64,000 nt of DNA from Bacillus sp. RO1 (GTDB lineage: Bacteria; Bacillota; Bacilli; Bacillales; Bacillaceae_I): contig NZ_JAAZWB010000089.1 of the NCBI RefSeq assembly GCF_012524115.1, positions 109,873 through 173,872 of the forward strand, in the 5' to 3' direction. The stretch's first letter is position 1. Every line of letters starts with the position of its first letter. Shown here in pieces: positions 26,772 to 35,563 of this stretch. A model generated the notes under the pieces. It did no database searches, was not told where the DNA came from, and was given only the letters and a program-made list of their open reading frames with translations. Position numbers and translations under genes: made by a program.

Positions 26772-26868
26772 GGGGCTGATTGCAATGCTGGTGCTTGTCT
26801 CGGTCTTCAAAACCGCTTGTGAGGCGCGTGCCGTCTCAGGTGGGTTCGATTCCCACGCAGTCCCGCCA
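26772..26868 (+). tRNA. selC: tRNA-Sec (anticodon UCA)
   Basis: The 97-nt sequence folds as a selenocysteine tRNA. The acceptor stem GGGGCTG pairs with CAGTCCC, with A79-G57 opposed at the eighth position. The anticodon arm is CGGT, loop CTTCAAA, ACCG with anticodon TCA (26807-26809). A long variable arm (TGAGGC, GCGT, GCCGTCTCA) follows, then the T arm GTGGG, TTCGATT, CCCAC, discriminator G and encoded CCA. TCA reads UGA, and the long variable arm and extended acceptor are typical of bacterial tRNA-Sec. selA, selB and selD are 9-14 kb away. The D arm has only four clear pairs. Confidence 0.88.
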
Positions 26869-26887
26869 TACATAAAAGTGATCTTAC

Positions 26888-26930
26888 TAAAACACCCTTG
26901 TATTCTATAAGAATACAAGGGTGTTATTAA
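26888..26930. terminator. Bidirectional terminator after tRNA-Sec
   Basis: The perfect 15-bp stem AACACCCTTGTATTC / GAATACAAGGGTGTT with loop TATAA serves tRNA-Sec and the converging membrane-protein gene. Confidence 0.85.
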
Positions 26931-27415
26931 TTTTGATAATTATGCTCAAACCAACCTAGCAATTCTTCTGGCCACTTTTCCTCATTTATGATCTTTGGTG
27001 AAAAGCCGCCCATTTCAATCAGAATATGCCTAGCAGATGTTTTTATAATAAAATAATCTTCTTTGGGCGTTGGGATAATTTTTTCTATTTCGATATCATG
27101 CTTATGTAGAAATGACTTTATATCATCCTCTTCCTTAGTACTCATAGGTTGAGGTGTTGCTTCAATGAGTGTGGCATTTGATTTCTTCGACAATTTTCTT
27201 CGTCTTTTTGGCATGTTCTCGTTCATCACTTCTAAGATTCGAATAATTTCAGACAGCCCTATTAAAACCATTCCTGTAACCAGAGAACCTAGAAAAGTAG
27301 TAACAAAAAATAAAAAACTGTTGGTTTGTGTTCCACCAAAAATCCCTAACAATAATCCTAGTGCTATTACTATACCACCTACTACTTTAAGTACTGCACC
27401 AATTTGATTTTGCAT
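26927..27415 (-). CDS. Hypothetical two-helix membrane protein
   Basis: The 162-residue protein has two N-terminal membrane helices (about 8-26 and 30-55), a basic KRRRKLSKK segment and a soluble C-terminal domain of about 75 residues with IEIEKIIPTPKEDYFIIKTS. I do not recognise the family. AGGGGAGAT precedes the ATG. It stands alone, converging on tRNA-Sec, with the proline operon upstream on the same strand but closed by a terminator. Confidence 0.65.
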   Translation of the reverse strand: MQNQIGAVLKVVGGIVIALGLLLGIFGGTQTNSFLFFVTTFLGSLVTGMVLIGLSEIIRILEVMNENMPKRRRKLSKKSNATLIEATPQPMSTKEEDDIKSFLHKHDIEIEKIIPTPKEDYFIIKTSARHILIEMGGFSPKIINEEKWPEELLGWFEHNYQN

Positions 27416-27490
27416 AGTATCTCCCCTTTTCTCTCTCTACACTATGTATTCCACTTTCGACAAAAAAATCCTCTTTTTACTAAAAATGTT

Positions 27491-27526
27491 TATTAAAAAG
27501 AGCCCTGCCCTATAGGCAAGACTCAT
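27491..27526 (-). terminator. Terminator of the proCBA operon
   Basis: On the minus strand GAG-T-CTTGCC pairs with GGCAGG-G-CTC around a short loop, followed by TTTTTAA just after the proA stop. Confidence 0.75.
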
Positions 27527-27538
27527 AACAAAACATTA

Positions 27539-28798
27539 TTATCTAATTTGACCATTACCAGTCATTTGGAATTTAACCGTTGTTAATGCAGGTAATCCCA
27601 TCGGACCACGAGCATGAAGTTTTTGAGTAGAAATACCGATCTCAGCACCGAATCCTAAAGCTCCACCATCAGTGAAACGTGTGGAAGCGTTATGGTAAAC
27701 AGCTGCTGCATCTACAAGCTTCATGAACTTGTTGGCAGTTTCTTTGTTTTCTGTGATGATAGCTTCGGAATGCTTCGTACCATATTCATCAATATGGTCG
27801 ATTGCTTCGTCTATATCAGAAACCACCTTCACTGCAATGTCTAAGCTTAAATACTCGTTTGTCCAATCGCTTTTCCCAGCCTTAACTGCTCCAGGAATTG
27901 TTTCAACAACTGTGTCGTCTCCATGAACCGTGATGCCATTTTCTTTAAACATATTGATTAGCGCATCTTTGTTCGCATGGAACCAAGCTTCATGCACAAT
28001 CAATGTCTCTGCTGCGTTACAAACCGCCGGACGGTCCGTTTTAGCATTGACGACAATGGATAATGCTTTTTCCAAATCCGCATCCTTGTCAATATAAAGA
28101 TGGCAATTACCCACACCTGTTTCTAAAACAGGGACCGTGGCATTTTCTACGACTGCATTAATTAGAGACGCTCCTCCACGAGGGATCAACACGTCGATAT
28201 GCTCTTTCATCGTGAATAGTTCTTGCGTTGCTTTACGGTCCGTACTTGCAATAAATTGCACCGCCTCAGCTGGGATAGATGTGGTCTTTAATGCTTTGTG
28301 AATCACATCTACAATAGCTTGGTTGGAGTTGATAGCAGAAGATCCGCCTTTTAAAACAATCGCGTTTCCGGATTTCAACGCAAGTCCAGTTGCATCAACT
28401 GTTACGTTTGGTCGTGCTTCGTAGATCATGCCGATTACTCCAAGTGGAACGCGGACTTTTTCTACTTGCAAGCCATTTTCCAATGTCCAGTCGGAAAGGA
28501 TGTCACCAACAGGGTCATCTAGTTCAGCAACTTCTCTTAGGCCATTAGCAAAATCTGCAATACGTTCTTCAGATAGTGCCAATCGGTCCATATACGCTTC
28601 TGTATAGCCTTTTTCGCGTCCTTTGTCCAAGTCCTTGTTATTGGCCTCTAGGATATGGGATACGTTGCTTTCCAGGGTGTTGGCGATATGCTTAAGAATC
28701 TCGTTCTTTTCCTCTGTTGTCAGTAAGCTTACTACCTTTGCTGCTTTCTTCGCTTCCTTTGCTTGAGTTTCTACATTTGTCTCTACTAATAAAGACAT
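27539..28798 (-). CDS. proA: Gamma-glutamyl phosphate reductase
   Basis: ProA reduces glutamyl-5-phosphate to glutamate semialdehyde in proline synthesis using NADPH. The 419-residue product has normal length. It shows VRVPLGVIGMIYEARPNVTVDA, the LKGGSSAINSN segment and the catalytic Cys260 in PAVCNAAETL. GGAGG lies 7 nt before the ATG; an in-frame TTG directly upstream is a poorer start. It follows proB after 58 nt and is the last gene of proC-proB-proA. Confidence 0.96.
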   Translation of the reverse strand: MSLLVETNVETQAKEAKKAAKVVSLLTTEEKNEILKHIANTLESNVSHILEANNKDLDKGREKGYTEAYMDRLALSEERIADFANGLREVAELDDPVGDILSDWTLENGLQVEKVRVPLGVIGMIYEARPNVTVDATGLALKSGNAIVLKGGSSAINSNQAIVDVIHKALKTTSIPAEAVQFIASTDRKATQELFTMKEHIDVLIPRGGASLINAVVENATVPVLETGVGNCHLYIDKDADLEKALSIVVNAKTDRPAVCNAAETLIVHEAWFHANKDALINMFKENGITVHGDDTVVETIPGAVKAGKSDWTNEYLSLDIAVKVVSDIDEAIDHIDEYGTKHSEAIITENKETANKFMKLVDAAAVYHNASTRFTDGGALGFGAEIGISTQKLHARGPMGLPALTTVKFQMTGNGQIR

Positions 28799-28856
28799 CA
28801 AATTCCTCCTAATTTATATTTAAGAAATGTTATTTATTTCTTGTTATTTGTGATTA

Positions 28857-29975
28857 TTAGATTCCGACCGGAATGGATGCTTCTAAATGACATACTAAAT
28901 CGTCATTTTTTACGACTTCTTCTGCGTAGTTGTCTTGGGTTTGATCGTACTCTCTTAACTGCTCCGAGGAGTAGTTGACCACTCCAAGTCCAATTCTGTT
29001 TCCTTCAAAGTCCAGAATCCTTACCACAGATCCTTCTTGGAAATAACCTTTCACTTTACTGATGCTTGAAGGTAATAATCTCTTTTTGCCTAGCATGGAA
29101 ACGTCGGCACCTTCTGCAAGCACTACTTCTCCCTCAGGACCTGAGTTAAACGCGATCCATTGTTTTTTGTGATTTAAGTTTACTGCTGAGTCCTTCGATT
29201 CAAAATACGTACCAGTTGCTTCTTTTTCCACGGCTTGAAGTAAGATGTTTGGTACTCCTGCTTTTCCTAAAAAGGCAGGGATTCCTGATGCCATGGCAAT
29301 CTTCACGGCATCAATTTTCGACTTCATTCCGCCAGTACCGACAGAGCTACCAGGATCCCCAGCTGCCGCTTCAATTTCAGGTGTAATCTCTTCTACTTTT
29401 CGTAATAGAGTGGCATCGGGATCTTTACGCGGATCTGCATCATACAATCCATCGATATCAGATAAAATTAACAACATATCTGCATCGACAAGTCCTGCCA
29501 CTTTAGCAGAAAGTGTATCATTATCCCCGAATTTCAGACGGTTTACCGTGACGGTGTCATTTTCATTGACGATCGGTACAATACCACGCTCTAAAAGAAC
29601 ATTCGCGGTGTTGCGCGCGTTATTGTAGCGATTTTCATCCGAAAAATCTTCTCTTGTAATAAGAATTTGAGAGGCTACGTACCCGTTAGATAAAAACAGT
29701 TCGCTATATGCCTCCATCAACAAGCCCTGTCCAATGGACGCTGCCGCTTGCTTTTCCGGTAAACTTGTTGGTCGATCGAGGCAGCCTAGTTTTCTATATC
29801 CGGCTGCTACTGCACCTGAAGAAACCAATAAGACTTCATATCCTTGATCCTTCAGTTGAGCAACTTCATCAACAAGCCTTTCTAGTTTTCTTCTGCTAAT
29901 TTCACCATGTGAACTTGTCAATGAGCTGCTTCCAATTTTTATTACTACCCGTTTTGTCTTATTATCGGGGGTCAT
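28857..29975 (-). CDS. proB: Glutamate 5-kinase with PUA domain
   Basis: ProB phosphorylates glutamate, the first step of proline synthesis and the usual feedback point. The 372-residue protein has the kinase part (VVIKIGSSSLT at the start, NENDTVTV, SDIDGLYDADPR, GTGGMKSKIDA) and a C-terminal PUA domain from about residue 280. It lies 33 nt downstream of proC with AGGAGTG before its ATG. No T-box or other leader was seen before the operon, so the mode of control is open. Confidence 0.96.
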   Translation of the reverse strand: MTPDNKTKRVVIKIGSSSLTSSHGEISRRKLERLVDEVAQLKDQGYEVLLVSSGAVAAGYRKLGCLDRPTSLPEKQAAASIGQGLLMEAYSELFLSNGYVASQILITREDFSDENRYNNARNTANVLLERGIVPIVNENDTVTVNRLKFGDNDTLSAKVAGLVDADMLLILSDIDGLYDADPRKDPDATLLRKVEEITPEIEAAAGDPGSSVGTGGMKSKIDAVKIAMASGIPAFLGKAGVPNILLQAVEKEATGTYFESKDSAVNLNHKKQWIAFNSGPEGEVVLAEGADVSMLGKKRLLPSSISKVKGYFQEGSVVRILDFEGNRIGLGVVNYSSEQLREYDQTQDNYAEEVVKNDDLVCHLEASIPVGI

Positions 29976-30008
29976 TCAATCACTCCTGTTATAACATAGT
30001 TGTAAAAC

Positions 30009-30851
30009 TTACTGTAAAACCAATTCTTTTTCTTTTTCTGCACTGATTTCTTTTGAACGTTCTGCTGCACCTTTAATGGCTGCTGAGATAGCTTTTCCGC
30101 CGCCGTTATCACTTAATGCTTCCAAGCCTGCTGCAGTAGTACCGTTAGGTGAAGTAACCTTTTTGCGAAGCGACGCAGGCTCTTCATTGTTTGTCTGCAT
30201 CATTTTTGCTGCTCCCAAAATCGTTTGAGCAACTACATCACGTGTTACTTCTTCATCTAGTCCTGCAGCCTTCGCTGTTTTTTCCATGTGCTCCATTAAA
30301 TAGTAGAAATATGCTGGACCACTTCCGGCTACTCCTGTGAAAACGTCCATTTGTTCTTCTTCAATGGTGTATACTTTGCCGATTGTTTCAAGGATGACTT
30401 TTGTGTCTACCATATGATCCATCCCAACATGCGTTCCTGCTGAAATCGCTGTAGCCGATTCACCGATCATGCTTGACGTGTTTGGCATTACGCGAATAAC
30501 AGGCTGTCCTGGATTCAAACCTTCTTCCATATAGCCAGTGGATACACCTGCTAAAACGGAAAGCAGTAATTGTGAAGAATTTAGTTGATCTTTTAATGAA
30601 GCTAATGCAGTTTCTATATCTTTCGGTTTCATGGCCAATACAATAATGTCTAGTTCACTCATATTCAAATCCTGCTTCATTACGCCACGAACACCGTATT
30701 TATTTTCAAGTTCCATTAATCTTTCGATGTTTGATCTGTTACTTACTACAACATTATTTGCAGGGATAATTTCACTTGCAACAATACCTGAAATCATTGC
30801 CTCTGCCATTGATCCTGCTCCAATAAATCCAATCACTTTTTCTTTCAGCAT
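30009..30851 (-). CDS. proC: Pyrroline-5-carboxylate reductase
   Basis: ProC makes proline from pyrroline-5-carboxylate. The 280-residue protein has an N-terminal NAD(P)-binding fold (IGFIGAGSMAEAMISG), VLAMKPKDIETAL, and the C-terminal signature region with GSGPAYFYYLMEHME and VTSPNGTTAAGLEAL. GGGAGCG precedes the ATG. It is the first gene of proC-proB-proA. The order places the last pathway step first in the operon. The 52-bp repeat array starts about 300 nt upstream. Confidence 0.96.
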   Translation of the reverse strand: MLKEKVIGFIGAGSMAEAMISGIVASEIIPANNVVVSNRSNIERLMELENKYGVRGVMKQDLNMSELDIIVLAMKPKDIETALASLKDQLNSSQLLLSVLAGVSTGYMEEGLNPGQPVIRVMPNTSSMIGESATAISAGTHVGMDHMVDTKVILETIGKVYTIEEEQMDVFTGVAGSGPAYFYYLMEHMEKTAKAAGLDEEVTRDVVAQTILGAAKMMQTNNEEPASLRKKVTSPNGTTAAGLEALSDNGGGKAISAAIKGAAERSKEISAEKEKELVLQ

Positions 30852-31159
30852 CTAATCGCTCCCGTCTGTCCGTTCGTTTTTAACAACGTTTATAATCGTA
30901 ACATGTAGAGGATGTATATCAAGGGTGTTTGGGCAATTAGTTCGCATGAAAGCCAGATAGTGAGTGTAAACGCTACCAATAATATTGACCTTCGTGTAAT
31001 TCCAGTAGAAGGGGGATAATCGCTGAAAATGGAGAAATACGGCGAAATTTGATGGAGGGTAATTATGGGAAAGTGTCACAAACCCTTTTATGCATTGAGT
31101 TTGGACGGTTTTACTGCGATGAGTAGAAATGCTCTTTTCCTATTTCCCAGTCACTGCTG

Positions 31160-32039
31160 TTTTCATAGCGCCGATGAAGACTTCTCTTTACACAACCTGC
31201 CGACACTCAGGACTTCATGACTCAGATGAAGACTTCTCTCTACTTAATCTGCCGCCACTCAGGTCTTCATAACGCGGGTGTAGACTTCTCTTTACCTAAT
31301 CTGCCGGCACTCAGGTCTTCATAACACCAATGAAGACTTCTCTCTGCTTAATCTACCGCCACTCAGGTCTTCATAACGCTGATGAAGACTTCTCTTTACC
31401 CAATCTTCCTCAACTCAGGTCTTCATGACTCAGATGAAGACCTCTCCGTACACAATCCCCCGCTACTCAGGTCTTCATAACGCCTATGAAGACTTCTCTT
31501 TACCCAATCCCCCGCCACTCAGGTCTTCATAACGCCTATGAAGACTTCTCTCTACTTAATCTCCCGCTACTCAGGTCTTCATAACACCAATGAAGACTTC
31601 TCTTTACCTGATCTCCTGCATCTCAGGTCTTCATAACACCAATGAAGACTTCTCTTTACCCAATCCCCCGCCACTCAGGTCTTCATAACGCCTATGAAGA
31701 CCTCTCCGTACACAATCTCCCGCTACTCAGGTCTTCATAACGCCTATGAAGACTTCTCTCTACTTAATCTACCGCCACTCAGGTCTTCATAACACCAATG
31801 AAGACTTCTCTCTACTTAATCTGCCGCTACTCAGGTCTTAATAACTCCTATGAAGACCTCTTCGTACACAATCTCCCGCTACTCAGGTCTTCATAACACC
31901 AATGAAGACTTCTCTCTACTTAATCTACCTCCACTCAGGTCTTCATAACGCCTATGAAGACCTCTCTGTACACAATCTCCCGCTACTCAGGTCTTCATAA
32001 CGCCAATGAAGACTTCTCTCTACCACTCAGGTCTTCATA
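31160..32039. repeat. 52-bp tandem repeat array with inner inverted repeats
   Basis: About 17 units of 52 bp run head to tail. Each contains GTCTTCAT, a 7-nt loop (mostly AACGCCT or AACACCA), ATGAAGAC, then a CTCTC/TTTAC, AATC and CCGC-rich linker ending ACTCAG. Hairpin arms are nearly invariant while loops and linkers fall into a few recurring types. The last unit is shortened to about 32 bp and a half-hairpin closes the array. There is no open frame. The 31080-31160 stretch before it shows nothing I can name. Confidence 0.93.
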
Positions 32040-32049
32040 GTGCCCCCCA

Positions 32050-32086
32050 TAAAAAAACAGTGTACCCAGAGAAGGATACACTGCAG
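32050..32086 (-). terminator. Terminator of the MoxR-DUF58-DUF4129 operon
   Basis: The minus strand has CAGTGTA / TACACTG followed by seven T, 11 nt after the stop codon. Confidence 0.8.
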
Positions 32087-32096
32087 TCATAAATAT

Positions 32097-33308
32097 CTAA
32101 CTCGCTTTTTTCCACTGCTTCATCACTTTTCGAATTTCCTCTGCCATCGTCCTGCATGCTTCCACTTCCACAGGGGAGAGTTTCATTTCCCCATAACGCA
32201 CTTTCGCATACAACTCCATGAAGCTTTCCTTAAAAGTGGTTTCCCGTTTTAACCATTCCTCCAAAGTTTCATTTGGGAGGCGGCCACGGTTCTTTTTCAA
32301 AGCCAACTGCTCTAACTCAAACATAAGCTTCCTTACTTCATTTTCCGGTGGCTTTTGCTTTCTTCTACTAGCGAAGAATCCACCGCCACTCTTTTTAGTC
32401 ATAGTAGAAGTAAATTGCTGTTCAGGCTGCATCTCTCTTTTTTGGTTGTTCACTTTTTTCTTATTTAATAGGAGGTAAAGGACCGAAAGAAAAAGAATGA
32501 CACCAACTGCCACTACTACAGGATTATCAAATAGGCTTTCTGTGGGTGGTAAGAGCTCAGCGGTTTCCGCTTCTTCCTCCTCCCCCATCTCAATGCCTCC
32601 CTCATCCTGAGGCCCACCGCTTTTGGGCGTCCAATCGAGCATTCCAAACAAAGCAAACACAGGCCTTGCCATAACATCAAAAATAAAGCTAACACCAAAG
32701 CCGAATATCGAAAGTCCCGCTGTTATCAGGTATTTACCTATTGTTGCAAAAACGGCAGAAACAGCGACGATGCTTATAAAAACGGCGGCAGTCGCACTAA
32801 CCACCCTTTTTTGCATATAAGGGATCCCCTTTAATTGAATCACAGCATTTCCACTATACAATAAAATAACAAGTGCCAGTTGCACACCAAAAAGTATCAT
32901 TAACGTAAGGCCATGAGGATAATCCACCAATGTTCCTGCACCGTATACAAAAGGCATCCAGATGAATGACATAATTAACAGTGCAAAAGTGGAAATAAAC
33001 CTTTCCTCTACAAAATACATAAATGCACGGAAACTAATCATAGTTCCGATAATCAGAGAAAGCCCTATACTATAGGAAGAAAGGTAAGCAAAAAGAGCTA
33101 ATACAGGTGCCACAACCATGATGGCAACATAACTACTTGGAAGTTTGTTGTTTAAAAAGCCAAAAATTGCAATTGCAAAACCATATGGCAACAAGACACC
33201 TGCAAAAGAAGGCAGATTACCGGAATCTAGGTACAAGAGCAAAATAAAAAAATAAAGTATATTGAGCTCAAGTAATAAGTGAATGCTGTTTCTCCATAGT
33301 TTAGCCAT
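32097..33308 (-). CDS. Polytopic membrane protein with C-terminal DUF4129-like domain
   Basis: The 403-residue protein has about seven membrane helices in the first 220 residues, an acidic loop (GGIEMGEEEEAETAE), one more helix near 258-275, and a cytoplasmic tail with EVRKLMFELEQLALKKNRGRLPNETLEEWLKRE, which fits DUF4129. In related operons (B. subtilis yeaC-yeaD-yebA) the third protein is a transglutaminase-like membrane protein ending in the same type of tail. Here the transglutaminase core is absent. It overlaps the DUF58 gene by 8 nt. Confidence 0.72.
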   Translation of the reverse strand: MAKLWRNSIHLLLELNILYFFILLLYLDSGNLPSFAGVLLPYGFAIAIFGFLNNKLPSSYVAIMVVAPVLALFAYLSSYSIGLSLIIGTMISFRAFMYFVEERFISTFALLIMSFIWMPFVYGAGTLVDYPHGLTLMILFGVQLALVILLYSGNAVIQLKGIPYMQKRVVSATAAVFISIVAVSAVFATIGKYLITAGLSIFGFGVSFIFDVMARPVFALFGMLDWTPKSGGPQDEGGIEMGEEEEAETAELLPPTESLFDNPVVVAVGVILFLSVLYLLLNKKKVNNQKREMQPEQQFTSTMTKKSGGGFFASRRKQKPPENEVRKLMFELEQLALKKNRGRLPNETLEEWLKRETTFKESFMELYAKVRYGEMKLSPVEVEACRTMAEEIRKVMKQWKKAS

Positions 33309-34473
33309 TTACTGCCTCCTTCCTTGCTTCTGAACGCCATGGTAGTAATGTACAACTATCTTCCTTTACCTCAAGGAGGTTTACATTAGTCCCAGTAGGC
33401 ATCCTCCAACCTCGCAAGCGCTCTTCTTCCCCACAAAGAATCACATAAGGGGCCTGTGCAGCATGTTGATAGGTTATTCTTTCAAAAGTAGTCATGCCAA
33501 TGGACACACTGTTTCCTTGCAATCTCGCCAACATAGTTAACGCAGTTTGCAGATGGCGTTTGCCTTCCCCATAAGGCAGTTCAAAATAACTTGGTGTCCC
33601 AACCCTCTTAATGTTTACAAGCAAGGAATAAGGGATATTGAATTTGTTCGCATGATGTAACAAATGGGTAATGCCCTTAATTCTCTCTTCTAAATTTCCG
33701 GATCTAATATCAAACACAATTAACCAAGAAAATTGAGAAGTCTTTTCATACATTTTCGTTTGAAGGCTAGTAACCTTAGCAGAAGCTTTCCAATGAATTC
33801 TATTAAAGGAATCCCCCGCTGCATAATCACGGGTTCCGATAATCGTGCTAACATCTTCAAAAAGGGACGACCTAGTTGGATATGTGCCTTGATTCTTTGG
33901 CATAATTCTTTCAAGACCAGTTACGGGTAATTGCTCGGAGTATACCAACGCTTCAAATTTCGTCAAATCGTTCTTTTGCAGATACACTTTTCCAAAATCA
34001 ATAAAATGGGAGATTTGCAGCTCAATATGATGTAATTTGGCTACGCCTCTTTCAATCGCAGTAAAAGGAATTTCAATGACTAGTTCACTTTTACCCATTA
34101 AGGAAAACGGCAGACTGATTTGGCTGATCCGCGTTCTACTGTCTCCGTTTTGAAACTCAATGTTATTATCTGCAACAAGTTGAATACGTCCAGAAAAAAT
34201 AGGTAACCAGGAGGGTTGTTCCACTTTCAATTTGATGATCCCTGTTTCACCTGGGAAAACTTTCACTTGTCCGTCAACAATTGTAAGCTTCAGTTTTTTC
34301 CCTACATTGGCTAAATAATAGTAGGAGATAACGAAATACATAAAATACAAGCTACCCATAAAAAATAAAATGGGATGTCCTGTAAAGAATCCTATTGCAA
34401 TAATGACAAATGCGCAGGCACGGAAATAAATATGGTGAGTTAGGTTATCTACTTGTTGATTCCACCTAGTCAT
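33301..34473 (-). CDS. DUF58 domain protein (YeaD-like)
   Basis: The 390-residue protein has two N-terminal membrane helices (about 15-50), a beta-rich middle, and the DUF58 core with GTRDYAAGDSFNRIHWKASAK at about 212-232 followed by a von Willebrand-A-like fold (WLIVFDIR). DUF58 proteins are regular partners of MoxR ATPases. It starts 2 nt after the MoxR gene and overlaps the next gene, so three genes form one tight operon. The process served is unknown; cell-envelope or stress functions are known for some relatives. Confidence 0.87.
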   Translation of the reverse strand: MTRWNQQVDNLTHHIYFRACAFVIIAIGFFTGHPILFFMGSLYFMYFVISYYYLANVGKKLKLTIVDGQVKVFPGETGIIKLKVEQPSWLPIFSGRIQLVADNNIEFQNGDSRTRISQISLPFSLMGKSELVIEIPFTAIERGVAKLHHIELQISHFIDFGKVYLQKNDLTKFEALVYSEQLPVTGLERIMPKNQGTYPTRSSLFEDVSTIIGTRDYAAGDSFNRIHWKASAKVTSLQTKMYEKTSQFSWLIVFDIRSGNLEERIKGITHLLHHANKFNIPYSLLVNIKRVGTPSYFELPYGEGKRHLQTALTMLARLQGNSVSIGMTTFERITYQHAAQAPYVILCGEEERLRGWRMPTGTNVNLLEVKEDSCTLLPWRSEARKEAVNG

Positions 34474-34475
34474 TC

Positions 34476-35411
34476 CTATATTGTCGCCTCCACAGGCACT
34501 ACAACTCTTGCCAACACTTCTGTCACCACTTGTTTATTGGTCTTCTTTAACGATCCTTCCATTGTAAGAACTAATCGGTGACTTAATACATATGGTGCCA
34601 TTTTCTTTACATCTTCAGGTGTAACGTATTCGCGGCCATTCACAAATGCTGCCCCTTGTGCTGCTCGCATTAAAGCCAATGTCCCACGCGGGCTTATCCC
34701 AAGTTCTATTTCTTCATGATTTCTCGTCATGTGGACGATTTCGAGTATGTAATCCTCTACTACAGAAGATACTTTCACCTGTTTCACTTGTTCCTGGAGT
34801 TCCATAACTTCCTCTTTGCTAAAGAAAGAAGTCAATTGTTTAATCGGCTCGTCTAACCGGTATTTATTCATCATTTCCTTTTCTTCTTCGAGCGTTGGAT
34901 ACCCTAAGTCGATTTGAATAAAGAAACGATCCATCTGTGCTTCGGGTAGTGGAAACGTCCCTTGCTGGGATTCAATTGGATTTTGTGTTGCAAGCACCAT
35001 GAAAGGTCCTGGGATAGATAATGTTTCCCCATCAATGGTTACTTGTCGCTCTTCCATTACTTCAAGTAAACTTGATTGCGTTCTTGGCGTTGCACGGTTA
35101 ATCTCATCTGCTAACAAGATATTTGTCATAATTGGGCCGGGTCTTAATTCGAAATTTTGTTCCTTTGGATTAAAAAACTGAATCCCTGTAACATCACTTG
35201 GCAGCACATCCGGTGTAAATTGAATTCGTTTAAAGCCTGCATCCATTGTCTTGGCAAAGCTTTTTGCCAACATCGTTTTACCTGTACCTGGAACACTCTC
35301 TAATAACACATGTCCTTTATTGAGTAACGAGACAAATAACAGTTCTACTACTTCGTCCTTTCCGATGATTACTTTAGACAGTTCTTTCTTTAATTGTTCT
35401 ACTTGTTTCAT
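34476..35411 (-). CDS. MoxR-family AAA+ ATPase (YeaC-like)
   Basis: The 311-residue protein shows Walker A [9 protein letters not shown] at 39-47, Walker B [23 protein letters not shown], sensor 1 [24 protein letters not shown]-type sequence and the [17 protein letters not shown] C-terminal lid, all standard for MoxR. Such ATPases act as chaperones that activate partner protein complexes, usually with DUF58/VWA proteins encoded next to them, as here. A GGGGTG-type site precedes the ATG. It is the first gene of the operon. Confidence 0.93.
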   Translation of the reverse strand: [311 protein letters not shown]

Positions 35412-35510
35412 TATCAGGCACCCCTTTTTGATTTTTCTTTCTATTTAGAATTATTTTACCATTATTTCACATGAAAAAATAGACAAATTTTAGCATCTAT
35501 TTCGCAATGA

Positions 35511-35541
35511 GAAAAACCCATAGCAATAGTTTGCTATGGGC
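35511..35541 (-). terminator. Terminator after the DnaC-like ATPase gene
   Basis: The perfect 10-bp stem CCCATAGCAA / TTGCTATGGG ends in TTTTTC on the minus strand. Confidence 0.8.
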
Positions 35542-35563
35542 AATGAAAAGAAAAATTATTATA

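Noticed and set aside
30852..31079. T-box leader before proCBA
   Set aside because: The conserved T-box bulge sequence and specifier structure are not found on the minus strand upstream of proC.
31160..32039. CRISPR array
   Set aside because: Repeats are palindromic and regular, but the 24-nt linkers recur in a few types rather than being unique, and no cas gene is near.
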